Position numbers and translations under genes: made by a program
The notes under the pieces: model-generated
Seen by the model: the letters and a program-made list of their open reading frames with translations, nothing else
Told to the model about the DNA's origin: nothing
The model's database searches: none
Source: Pueribacillus theae
GTDB lineage: Bacteria > Bacillota > Bacilli > Bacillales > UBA6769
NCBI RefSeq assembly: GCF_003097615.1
Contig: NZ_QCZG01000030.1
Location: 1-45,899 of the forward strand
DNA length: 45,899 nucleotides
Reading direction: 5' to 3'
Shown: positions 15,760-22,604 of the stretch, piece by piece
How the letters are laid out: the number at the start of each line of letters is the position of its first letter
Position numbering within the stretch: position 1 is the first letter of the stretch

Positions 15760-15918
15760 CCGGAATACTCTTTATCCAATGGTACATACTTTACAACTGG
15801 TGATGAAATTGATATAAAACTCGATTATAACCATTGGGTAAAAACAGAAGTTTTGCACAACCATAGTGATTACTATCCTCAATTAAAAATGGAAGGTCTA
15901 TTTGCGAGAAAGCCTTAA
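15760..15918 (+). pseudogene. DUF5348-like fragment
   Basis: In frame directly after the RelE fragment's stop codon: PEYSLSNGTYFTTGDEIDIK, then LDYNHWVKTEVLHNHSDYYP and QLKMEGLFARKP-stop. The pattern (ordered strand, W-x-x-T/G-x-V-E, final GMxARI-like end) fits the small DUF5348 proteins common in Firmicutes mobile DNA. There is no start codon; it is a 3' remnant. Its joining to the RelE piece is discussed in the findings. Confidence 0.5.
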
Positions 15919-16006
15919 ACTTTCCCAATATAAAATTTCTTGGTCAAAGCTTCATTGTCCGGATTCATTTTGATGCTATCATTACCTTCTATTGTTAATC
16001 CCACAT

Positions 16007-16039
16007 TTCGCTTAAGCGAATAAGAAAGGCTTAAGCCTT
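16007..16039. repeat. Twin 14-bp palindromes after the recombinase pseudogene, copy 2
   Basis: TTCGCTTAAGCGAA (16007-16020) and AAGGCTTAAGCCTT (16026-16039), identical palindromes to copy 1 and again seven bases before the recombinase stop codon. Only the five bases between and the flanks differ slightly. Confidence 0.75.
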
Positions 16040-16045
16040 TAAGGA

Positions 16046-16599
16046 TTATAAGGAAAAGTCATCAAGCGCATCGTCAATCATATCGTCTGATATACCGATA
16101 TAACGCAACGTGACGGATGGCGAAGAATGACCAAAAATCCGTTGCAACATGGCAACATCTTTATGTTCTTGGTAAAAGTGATAACCAAAAGTCTTTCTTA
16201 ATGTGTGGGTTCCAATCGGCCCCGTAATATCACATGCTGCTTCATTTAAAATTTGCCACGCTTGGCCCCGGCCAATCGGACGATCTCCTTTTCTTGAGGG
16301 GAATACATAATTGAAATCAGCCATCGTTCGAGTGTATTTTTCAACCTCATTTTTTAAGGCTGCTGTCATCTTGATTCGCCTTGCTTTACGGGTCTTTTTT
16401 CCTTTAACCTTAAGTGGTCGACATTCCGGATATCCATCACACGCAAAGGAAGAATGTCACTGATGCGAAGCCCGCTGTTAATGCCAAAGACAAACAGGAA
16501 ATAATCCCGGTATGATTGGTGCAACAGATATTCTTTCATGTTTTTAATGTCCTCTTTATTGCGAATCGGTTCAACAGCATTTTGCCCTTGTTGAGCCAT
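16046..16599 (-). pseudogene. Tyrosine recombinase, frameshifted duplicate of 13291-13851
   Basis: The two frames match the intact copy almost residue for residue: MAQQGQNAVEPIRNKEDIKN...DHLRLKEK up to about 16405, then KMTAALKNEVEKYTRTMADF...SVTLRYIGISDDMIDDALDD. The run that should encode EKKTRK has six A instead of seven (GGAAAAAAGACC), moving the frame. Two codons are also missing in the NEAA-CDI segment. All catalytic residues survive in the two halves. Start ATG16599 has GGAGATTTAAAATCA upstream. The heptamer phase is wrong for efficient -1 slippage, so I regard it as inactive. Confidence 0.85.
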
Positions 16600-16809
16600 T
16601 GATTTTAAATCTCCTTCCATGATCTAACTATCACAAAATGAACGTCAGTTTTTTTAAACATCACAATTTGAACGTCACATTTTATGTCATATTTAATATT
16701 ACAACTAAACACGTTATGTTATATTCAAAAGGCTATTATTTATCATGAAACCAGTAAAAGCCGATAATATCAAGGGTTTTTCCTACATATAACCAATCTA
16801 ACATAATAT

Positions 16810-17322
16810 TCATTTTGTTCGATATGAGGAATTTTTTTTCTTTAGTTGATCGGCTGCATAGTCTTCTATTGTTGTGACCTTCCAAAACTTCTTACCGGAA
16901 ATTAATAAATCCTCTTTAGGAAAGGTTCCTCGTTGAATGTATGTGGCAATCTTTCGTTGTGGAAAATTATTTAGTCCTTTTTCAGACAAAAAACGTGAAG
17001 CTCCACTTTGATCTAAATAATCGTTGGTAATGATAACTGAATCGGTCGGTTTCGGAAGTAAAAAAGTATCCTCCCTGAAATAGAAGGTAATCATTTCAAG
17101 AGCAAACTTAAGCCACTCACCATCTAAATGATGGTGCAACAAATTCAGTTCAAAGGGATGATCTTCAGGATTTTCAAAGAACCATATCAATTGAATAAAC
17201 GTTTTTTCCACTTCATTGGATAATTCATTCATGGCTTGCTGTAAGGAAAGGTTCTTTTTTAAACAGACGTATTTTTTTAAACAGGGTAGCTTTTCAAGAA
17301 TTTGAACGGTCGCTTTTTTCAC
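16810..17322 (-). CDS. Hypothetical protein with excisionase/MerR-like C-terminal segment
   Basis: A 170-residue cytoplasmic protein. The N-terminal 100 residues are helical (LSLQQAMNELSNEVEKTFIQ, LIWFFENPEDHPFELNLLHH) and unknown to me. The C-terminal part (ITNDYLDQSGASRFLSEKGL, NNFPQRKIATYIQRGTFPKE, ISGKKFW) resembles the short winged-helix DNA-binding motif of excisionases and MerR-like regulators, with the typical Pxx...GKKFW end. GTG17322 is nine bases behind AAGGAG. A near-perfect 17-bp inverted repeat lies immediately upstream of that site, so autoregulation is likely. RadC-like and recombinase neighbours suggest mobile-element ancestry. Confidence 0.65.
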   Translation of the reverse strand: MKKATVQILEKLPCLKKYVCLKKNLSLQQAMNELSNEVEKTFIQLIWFFENPEDHPFELNLLHHHLDGEWLKFALEMITFYFREDTFLLPKPTDSVIITNDYLDQSGASRFLSEKGLNNFPQRKIATYIQRGTFPKEDLLISGKKFWKVTTIEDYAADQLKKKNSSYRTK

Positions 17323-17342
17323 AAATAACAGCTCCTTTTAAA

Positions 17343-17390
17343 TGTTGTACTGTACTACAACCATACCATGGAATGTGGTACAGTACAACA
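17343..17390. promoter_or_regulatory. 17-bp inverted repeat, probable operator
   Basis: TGTTGTACTGTACTACA (17343-17359) and TGTGGTACAGTACAACA (17374-17390) are inverted with one change; the gap is 14 bp. It sits 5' of the gene at 17322, with no T-run on either side, which argues for a protein site rather than a terminator. Each half contains the smaller palindromic core TGTACTGTAC/GTACAGTAC. Confidence 0.65.
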
Positions 17391-17430
17391 TAAAGGAATT
17401 AAACAAAAAGAGAAGGTGCTGCCTTCTCCC

Positions 17431-17751
17431 TTAAGCGTGCCCCTTTTCTTTCATACTGGTATATTCACCATCTGCATTAACGATGACATGATCCAGTAGC
17501 TCTATTCCTAGTATCCTGCCTGCTTCCACTAATCGCTTGCTCACTTCAATATCCTCTCTAGAAGCTACAACGTCGTAGCTTGGATGCTGATGTGCTGCAA
17601 TTATGGATGCACTGTTATTTAAGATTGCTGATTTAAACACCTCTCTTGGATGTACGAGTGAGGAATTAAGGGATCCAACGTGGCAACGGTGAACAGCGAC
17701 TACTTTATTTTTCGTATTTAGGCACATGATAAAGAAAACTTCCTTGTGGGC
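17431..17751 (-). pseudogene. radC: RadC-like JAB-domain protein, 5'-truncated
   Basis: Reads KEVFFIMCLNTKNKVVAVHR, CHVGSLNSSLVHPREVFKSA, SIIAAHQHPSYDVVASREDI, then IELLDHVIVNADGEYTSM. This is the C-terminal JAB/MPN-like half of RadC-family proteins, with the metal-site motif HxHP-x(7)-SxxD intact apart from H-Q-H for H-N-H. The N-terminal helix-hairpin-helix region of the usual 220-230 residues is absent; a stop lies just above AHKEVFF. ATG17727 may permit a 98-residue product, similar in size to JAB-only plasmid proteins, but the lost beta strand argues for a remnant. Confidence 0.7.
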
Positions 17752-17842
17752 TTAGTTTCCTATTGCCAATTTTCAATAGCAAAAGTGAAAAGTAGGTTTG
17801 ACAGCTCTTTTTTTAATCAAAAAAATGTTGAAATTTTTATAA

Positions 17843-18236
17843 ATGGCAATTATGAAATTGACTCAATTGTTAATCTCATAAAGACCATTTAATGGAGTAC
17901 CTCATTGAGGTTTTAAAACATCGGAAAGAACAAAAAAATCCTGTTTAAATAATACAGGATTTTAATCAAACTTTATTACAAATTATCAATCTTTTTTACA
18001 AATTATCGGACTTTGTATTAAATTATCAAACTTTATTTTAAATCCACAACAAATGTTCAATGAAAATAAAGTCGTTTAATTTTGATTGCTAAAAGCCGCA
18101 TTCTTCCGTTGAAAAGTGCGGCCTTCAAAAAAAAATAATTGTTTAATTTTCATGTTCGACTCATGGTTATGAACAGAATTTGTGATAAAAAAGTTGTTTA
18201 GTGTTATTCCATAATCGCGCCCGTTAGTGGAATAAA
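17843..18236. repeat. Composite iterated element with four 20-bp units and terminal hairpin
   Basis: A CGCCC-class module precedes it (AAAGACCATTTAATGGAGTA near 17881). Then four exact 20-bp units at 17968-17987, 17988-18007, 18008-18027 and 18028-18047, each ending in ATTATC or TCCAC, followed by AACAAATG and inverted AAAATAAAGTCGTTTAATTTT. Next are hairpin GCCGCA...TGCGGC (about 18092-18121), further inverted units (AAATAATTGTTTAATTTTC and GATAAAAAAGTTGTTTAG) and terminal hairpin TATTCCATAATCGCGCCC...AGTGGAATA (18209-18235). It ends three bases from the stop of the HTH gene. No gene lies in 17752-18238. Confidence 0.85.
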
Positions 18237-18238
18237 AA

Positions 18239-18427
18239 TTATGCCTGAAATAAATCATCTACTGTTGTATTAAGAACTCTCGCTATTTTAAAAGCAAGTT
18301 GCAAAGTAGGGTCGTATCGGTCATTTTCAATAGCATTAATTGTTTGTCTTGATACATTGCACTTTTTTGCTAATGCATCTTGTGTAAAACCTTTAACCTT
18401 ACGAAGTTTTAAAATTTTATTTTTCAT
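18239..18427 (-). CDS. XRE-family HTH regulator (YozG-like, 62 residues)
   Basis: A one-domain Cro/C1-type helix-turn-helix protein: LRKVKGFTQDALAKKCNVSR, QTINAIENDRYDPTLQLAFK, IARVLNTTVDDLF. The length and the DDLF ending are typical of the small YozG/YgzD-like group that partners a membrane protein. It overlaps the upstream membrane-protein gene by 11 bases, so the two are translationally coupled. It probably represses the operon in response to its membrane partner; signal unknown. Confidence 0.9.
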   Translation of the reverse strand: MKNKILKLRKVKGFTQDALAKKCNVSRQTINAIENDRYDPTLQLAFKIARVLNTTVDDLFQA

Positions 18428-18749
18428 TGCTGCTCATCCGCCGGCTATATATCCAGTAATATATAAAATAACTAATAACAGCAATCAGCAAATAAAGTAA
18501 TTCTGGATAAACAAACGGAACCAATGCTAAACGCTCGTCATTTAAATTAAAGAAGTCAAAAACAAAGTTAATAATGAAAAACATAAGGAGGAATAACCAA
18601 CTGCTTACAATCGCCTTTTGTTTAATTAACTGCGAACGCTCATCATCTTTTGTTTTAACCCCACCGTATTCATCTGTACCAGTGACCCAGCCTATAATAA
18701 AGAAAATAATTAAGCCTACTAAAAGTGGCACGACTGACCTGATTAACAA
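18417..18749 (-). CDS. Four-helix membrane protein coupled to the XRE regulator (DUF2178/DUF3796-like)
   Basis: A 110-residue membrane protein with helices at about 5-24, 48-67 and 78-101 and a hydrophilic loop TGTDEYGGVKTKDDERSQLI between the first two. The DERS-x-x-I-x-x-K/R-A-x-x-x-S motif is common to the DUF2178-like proteins that precede small XRE regulators in Bacilli. TTG18749 has AAGGTGATGTAA upstream. First gene of the pair. Function unknown; the arrangement suggests a membrane-signal/regulator module. Confidence 0.75.
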   Translation of the reverse strand: MLIRSVVPLLVGLIIFFIIGWVTGTDEYGGVKTKDDERSQLIKQKAIVSSWLFLLMFFIINFVFDFFNLNDERLALVPFVYPELLYLLIAVISYFIYYWIYSRRMSSNEK

Positions 18750-18921
18750 TTACATCACCTTATTCAAATGTCAAAATATCTTTACATTTGAACTTTATCA
18801 TGTTCAGCCCCTAGTGTCAAATAGTCTTTACATTAACTTTATAGGTTACTGCAGAATACGGCCCCTTAATAGAAATGGAATAAAACTTTATTTAGGGCTT
18901 GTTGAATAGAATCATTCAGCG

Positions 18922-19100
18922 TTATGCCCATTGTAAATTTCGATATCTGTACCATTTGATTAAAAGGAAAAAAAGAATCCGGAGTCTTCTCTCCAAATTC
19001 ATTACCATGAATTGAAGAGCAATGACTGTTTGACTGGTGTTCGCAAGTCGTGCTTGAATTCGACCAAGCCCGAATTTGCAAATGCTTGTGAAAGTGTTTA
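18922..19100 (-). pseudogene. IS5/IS1182-like transposase, C-terminal fragment
   Basis: The frame ending at TAA 18922-18924 reads KFGLGRIQARLANTSQTVIA, then LQFMVMNLERRLRILFFLLI and KWYRYRNLQWA. The pattern K-x-YGLxRI-x-A-x-L-x-x-T-S-x-T-x-I-x-x-x-x-x-VMNLE is the end of certain IS5/IS1182-type DDE transposases, after the catalytic Glu. No upstream part is found before about 19110. It is a dead fragment. Confidence 0.55.
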
Positions 19101-19253
19101 AAACTAAGGATTTCTATAAAGTTTGTCTTTGTAGCAACACTATAGCCTCCACATGGCTCGAGAGGACATAATGAATGTCATTTGAGTATGTCTGTTCTCG
19201 GGAACATATCCACTACACTTCACAATAAAAGCATAACGTATCTAGTTCTATAA

Positions 19254-19775
19254 TCATGATTGAGTAGAGTTGTCAAAAGAATAAATATAACGTATTTCAG
19301 TAAGTTGTTTTCCTGCAATTTCACAAATGCATTCATCATCTTCATTGCATCGCCAATTGTTCTTTTCGTAAAAATATCTTGCACGTTGGTTTTGCTTTAG
19401 CACCCACAAATAAATATTTTGAAAACCTGATTGTTTTAAATCTAGTAGAGCCCTTTCTAATAGCTTATTACCATATCCTTTGCCAAAATACTCGGGTAAC
19501 AAATAAATAGAGACAATTTCGCCCCAACTAAATAGTGATTTATGCCGGGCCTTCCCATAAGCAACACAACCAATTATGCTACCCTTCTCCATCATAACCT
19601 GTACAGTTAAAACGTTATCATTTAACCAGGTTTCAAAAGCAGGTACCCAGAAATCTTCTTTAAGCTCATCTAAATAAGTTTGCGGAATAATTCCTGTATA
19701 GGCCGACTTCCAGCTTAAAGCATGAATACGACTAATATCTTTGACATCATCAATTGTAGCTTTTCTAATTTCCAA
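19254..19775 (-). CDS. GNAT family N-acetyltransferase
   Basis: A 173-residue GNAT enzyme. Motif A with the acetyl-CoA pyrophosphate loop is IYLLPEYFGKGYGNKLLERA (G-K-G-Y-G-N), followed by motif B IYLWVLKQNQRARYFYEKNN, in which the Asn and Tyr positions of the family are kept. The N-terminus MEIRKATIDDVKDISRIHAL, SWKSAYTGIIPQTYLDEL is typical of the YjaB/PhnO-like amine acetyltransferases. Acceptor unknown. TTG19775 is seven bases behind GGGGAGG. It is a lone gene with no obvious operon partner. Confidence 0.9.
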   Translation of the reverse strand: MEIRKATIDDVKDISRIHALSWKSAYTGIIPQTYLDELKEDFWVPAFETWLNDNVLTVQVMMEKGSIIGCVAYGKARHKSLFSWGEIVSIYLLPEYFGKGYGNKLLERALLDLKQSGFQNIYLWVLKQNQRARYFYEKNNWRCNEDDECICEIAGKQLTEIRYIYSFDNSTQS

Positions 19776-20052
19776 ATAAACACCTCCCCGAATTACTCAC
19801 ACGTTTTAATACCAAAAGCCACTATTAACATTTTCTTAATTTACGTATTAACCCAGTTTGTCACCTTTTTTAACGCGTTGTTCCGGCTGGCTTGAGTTGA
19901 TGGCATTGATGTCTTGAGCCAATTTTGAAACTCTGCGTATGGGGAAACATATCAATCAGTTTTTCGCTATTTTTTGGGAAATCGACGTTCGAGGAAACAT
20001 ATCGATTATAATCGCACAATAATAACGATTGACAATCTAACTCAACTTCACA

Positions 20053-20511
20053 TTATTCATATTTTTGGTACTTCATCGGTGTAAATCTCATACCTTCCTT
20101 AATCTGTTCTATATCGGTATCTACAAATCCAAGTTTATGATAAATCTCTACCGCGTAAGGTGAGGAATTGACAGTGATTATTTCTAAGGTACTATTTTTC
20201 AGAACTGCTTCAAATAATTTCCGCCCAACTCCTTGCTTGTGATATTTTCCATGTACAAAAAATAATGCAATATGGTTGCCCTCATTTCTTGTTGCTATGA
20301 CGCCAATAAGATTTCCCTTTTCATAAGCGCCATATATTTCAAGTCCCTTTATTGCGTCTTCATTATTAATAAAATCACGAAAAGTATTAATACCTTCAGC
20401 TGTATAATCAGGAGCTTCAAATTCTAAAAACACACTCCATACAAGTTTCATGGCATTCATCTTTTCAGACTGCAGTAGCTCAAAATTATGATTATATAAA
20501 TAATGCCCCAA
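20053..20511 (-). CDS. GNAT family N-acetyltransferase
   Basis: A 152-residue GNAT protein with MKLVWSVFLEFEAPDYTAEG at the start of the fold, the acetyl-CoA loop ALFFVHGKYHKQGVGRKLFE (Q-G-V-G-R-K) and the C-terminal TVNSSPYAVEIYHKLGFVDT. It resembles the subgroup of small Bacillus GNATs with the FLEFEAPDY motif. TTG20511 has no good ribosome binding site; ATG20460 or a few codons around it are alternatives, so the N-terminal 17 residues are uncertain. Lone gene; acceptor unknown. Confidence 0.8.
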   Translation of the reverse strand: MGHYLYNHNFELLQSEKMNAMKLVWSVFLEFEAPDYTAEGINTFRDFINNEDAIKGLEIYGAYEKGNLIGVIATRNEGNHIALFFVHGKYHKQGVGRKLFEAVLKNSTLEIITVNSSPYAVEIYHKLGFVDTDIEQIKEGMRFTPMKYQKYE

Positions 20512-20639
20512 TGTTAAAGTATAATATAATTATGTTCACTCCATCTGCAAGGTTGATTTTAAGTGTATTTCCTTGCATATGAATTCGACATAAACCACTA
20601 CAATTCCTTGTGAATAGAGGGTTTTATTGATGTTCAGCA

Positions 20640-20746
20640 AGCCCTATTTATTATTGCCCTGAAAAATCCATATGGACAAATCATATCCAAAGAGGTAAAA
20701 CGGTACAACTTTATTTCAACTACACATTAAACAAATTTTTTATTAC
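20640..20746. repeat. Composite iterated element, left fragment
   Basis: Contains TATGGACAAATCATATCCAAAGAGGTAAAACGG, whose middle parallels the ACATCCAAAGGGGTAAA module at 10332-10350, then a single unit CAACTTTATTTCAACTACAC and ATTAAACAAATTTTTTATT. It runs into the truncated small ORF. Confidence 0.55.
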
Positions 20747-20857
20747 TCAACAGCAAGAGTAATGGATAATCAATAAATTAGAATTTCTTTCTACTAACTC
20801 GTTTAATTCCTTTAAAGCATCTTTTCTCTTTTTGATCCTATATTTAGGATTGGCCAC
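20747..20857 (-). pseudogene. Short ORF cut at its 3' end by the repeat element
   Basis: GTG20857 with AAGGTGAT five bases upstream opens a frame VANPKYRIKKRKDALKELNE, then LVERNSNLLIIHYSCC-stop. A family of Firmicutes proteins with NLLVIHYSCESF at about this position is familiar to me (hold this loosely); if so, the match ends at HYSC, where the sequence turns into the AACAAATTT... part of an iterated element. I treat it as a gene truncated by the repeat. Start and site look genuine. Confidence 0.45.
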
Positions 20858-20893
20858 GAATTATCACCTTATGAGCTTCATCACAACAAAAAA

Positions 20894-21150
20894 CACACTT
20901 TATTGTAAATTAAACGACTTTATTTGTAATTAAACAACTTTATTGTCACTCAACAACAAATGTTGATTTATAATAAAGTTTGATCAAAAAGAGCCGTTAA
21001 AACCTGATTTGGCTACAAAGGAAGAGCCTGTTTTTGTAAAAAAGATTGATTAAAACAGACTCTTAAAATATTTGCTACAGAAGATTCTTTGTAAAAAAGT
21101 TTGATCATTTTCTACCGTTGATCTTCTGCAATCACGCCTTTTCTGGAAAA
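20894..21150. repeat. Composite iterated element, full copy
   Basis: Three units of 19-21 bp (about 20895-20915, 20916-20935, 20936-20954), then AACAAATG (20955-20962) and inverted TAATAAAGTTTGATCAAAAA. Next come an arm pair AAGAGCCTGTTTT ... AAAACAGACTCTT enclosing an inverted unit (TGTAAAAAAGATTGATTA), a further unit TGTAAAAAAGTTTGATCA, and terminal module GATCTTCTGCAATCACGCC...CTGG. It ends shortly before the hydrolase stop codon. No other gene lies in 20858-21177. Confidence 0.8.
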
Positions 21151-21177
21151 CCGCATGCCTATTTTTATGACTTCCTG

Positions 21178-22071
21178 TCATGAAGTTTTTGGTAGATATT
21201 TAATGAATCTCAAAATTCGGTCATTAACTAAATACGCTGGCAACTTATGCCCAGCCTGTGGTAGAATTTCTACCTCAACATCTTGCAATAGCTTTTTTGC
21301 TCGGATGGCTGCACGTTGGGAAATGTGCATGGGGCTTTTCTCTCCCAGAAGCAACAGGACGGGGACTTTCGATCGCAGCTCATCATCGCTTACATATTGT
21401 GGAGGAATTCGCTGCATCTTGTAATCACGCATAGCTGAAACCACCAATTGTGTCTGATTTTCCTCTGTTAATGAACCCGCATCCGTCCAGCGGATAAACG
21501 CACGTCGAATAAAGTCCGGTCCGATCATGCTTGCCCAAAGCATAAATGGCCAGGCCCTATACGTTAAGCCTGCAAGTGCACGAGCAGGGTCAAGAAGTGT
21601 AATCGATTGAAGTAATCGAGGAGAATGTACTGCCTGATTCAGGGTAATCCAGCCGCCATAAGAAGCGCCAATCAAATGCACTTCTTTTAAACCTAGACCC
21701 TGCAGTACTTCGTCTAACCAAGCCGCATAATCTTCGGCATGCTGAATTGGAGCTTTTTGAATGCTTCGTCCTGCATCGCCAATTGTATCTACCGCAAACA
21801 CTGAATGGTGCTCTCCGAGCTCAACAACATTGTTTGCCCATGATGCGGAAGTACCGTTCGCTCCATGGAGTAAAACAATGGGATCTCCCTTTCCATTCCC
21901 ATAGCTATGTACATGAGTTCGACCGAAACTTGTTTCCAATTTTAACTCGCGACGTGAATCAGGCCACCGATTCATGGCTTCATCATACATTTCAAGAAAC
22001 TTTACCTCTGCCGTACTGTTGACGAAACGCCCTATTTGCTTTTCCATGTCAACACTTCTGTCCATTTTCAA
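21178..22071 (-). CDS. Alpha/beta-fold hydrolase
   Basis: A complete alpha/beta hydrolase of about 297 residues. The oxyanion-hole HG is in IVLLHGANGTSASWANNV, the nucleophile elbow is GASYGG (Ser), the acid is likely the Asp region in VPVLLLLGEKSP, and the catalytic His is in LPQAGHKLPAYL. The N-terminal RRELKLETSFGRTHVHSYGN is typical of a Bacillus carboxylesterase/hydrolase group, for which substrates are unknown. I take TTG22071, seven to eight bases behind AAAGGTGGTGG; ATG22065 and the ATGs at 22119/22107 are alternatives. Cytoplasmic; lone gene. Confidence 0.85.
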   Translation of the reverse strand: MKMDRSVDMEKQIGRFVNSTAEVKFLEMYDEAMNRWPDSRRELKLETSFGRTHVHSYGNGKGDPIVLLHGANGTSASWANNVVELGEHHSVFAVDTIGDAGRSIQKAPIQHAEDYAAWLDEVLQGLGLKEVHLIGASYGGWITLNQAVHSPRLLQSITLLDPARALAGLTYRAWPFMLWASMIGPDFIRRAFIRWTDAGSLTEENQTQLVVSAMRDYKMQRIPPQYVSDDELRSKVPVLLLLGEKSPMHISQRAAIRAKKLLQDVEVEILPQAGHKLPAYLVNDRILRFIKYLPKTS

Positions 22072-22119
22072 TTTTTGTCCACCACCTTTATTCCCCCTCA
22101 ACTTCATTCTGTGTCCCAT

Positions 22120-22461
22120 CGAAAATTAACATTCCCACGCCCCTTCCCCTCCTCACTCCCCTCAACGCCTTCTCCCCCAAGGGCTCACGCCCCCTTCAAC
22201 ACCCCTTCCATTTTCTTTTATAAAAAAATTACGTTCCCATAATAGACGAATACGGAGTAGATGATTGAGGACTTTCTGATTCTAATGAGTGAGAAAAAAC
22301 ACTGGAAAGGATGCCGATTCAATACCCTAGGGAAACTAAACAGAAGAGACTAGAACCCTTACTGGACAAGGAGTTTGAGGGACAACAGAATAGACAAAAG
22401 CGATTAGATTCGGATTAAATTTTGATTGAAAATGGGATTGGATTCCCGCTGAATTTTACAT
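22120..22461. other. C-rich tract and dispersed repeat copy 3
   Basis: Plus-strand 22131-22215 is almost pure pyrimidine in places (CGCCCCTTCCCCTCCTCACT, CCCCTCAACGCCTTCTCCCC), strongly unlike the AT-rich surroundings. The core AACCCTTACTGGACAAG is at 22354-22370. The same two components lie together at 4.19-4.50 kb. No gene is seen. Confidence 0.55.
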
Positions 22462-22508
22462 AAAAAAACCGAAGGTCTACCGGGAAAAGTACCGGAAAAA
22501 ACCTTCGG
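22462..22508 (-). terminator. glmS terminator
   Basis: On the minus strand CCGAAGGT ... ACCTTCGG (plus 22501-22508 and 22469-22476) with an inner CCGG pair, followed by TTTTTTTA. It closes the glmS transcript about 100 bases after the stop. Confidence 0.75.
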
Positions 22509-22514
22509 ATTGGG

Positions 22515-22592
22515 AACATTAATTTTATTTAAGGAACGCTTTTTTTATTTAAGAACCATTAATTTTATTTGAAGACAACAACAAATACGACT
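22515..22592. repeat. Composite iterated element: three 20-bp units downstream of glmS
   Basis: Units AACATTAATTTTATTTAAGG (22515-22534), AACGCTTTTTTTATTTAAGA (22535-22554) and ACCATTAATTTTATTTGAAG (22555-22574) are followed by ACAACAACAAATACG. Same period and same AACAAAT(G/A) ending as the other arrays; no inverted half. This is the rightmost copy I see. Confidence 0.7.
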
Positions 22593-22604
22593 TATCTATA
22601 TTTC

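Noticed and set aside
16046-16620. Programmed -1 frameshift in the second recombinase (A-run)
   Set aside because: The A-run is in the wrong phase for a good slippery heptamer, the intact copy has one more A, and further codons are missing.
18866-19081. 71-codon minus frame ending in NKVLFHFY
   Set aside because: The alternative minus frame of the same stretch reads as a transposase C-terminus and explains it better.
22130-22215. C-rich tract as a G-quadruplex regulator of the hydrolase gene
   Set aside because: The minus strand has G-runs but spacing is irregular and no promoter was identified, so I note only the tract.
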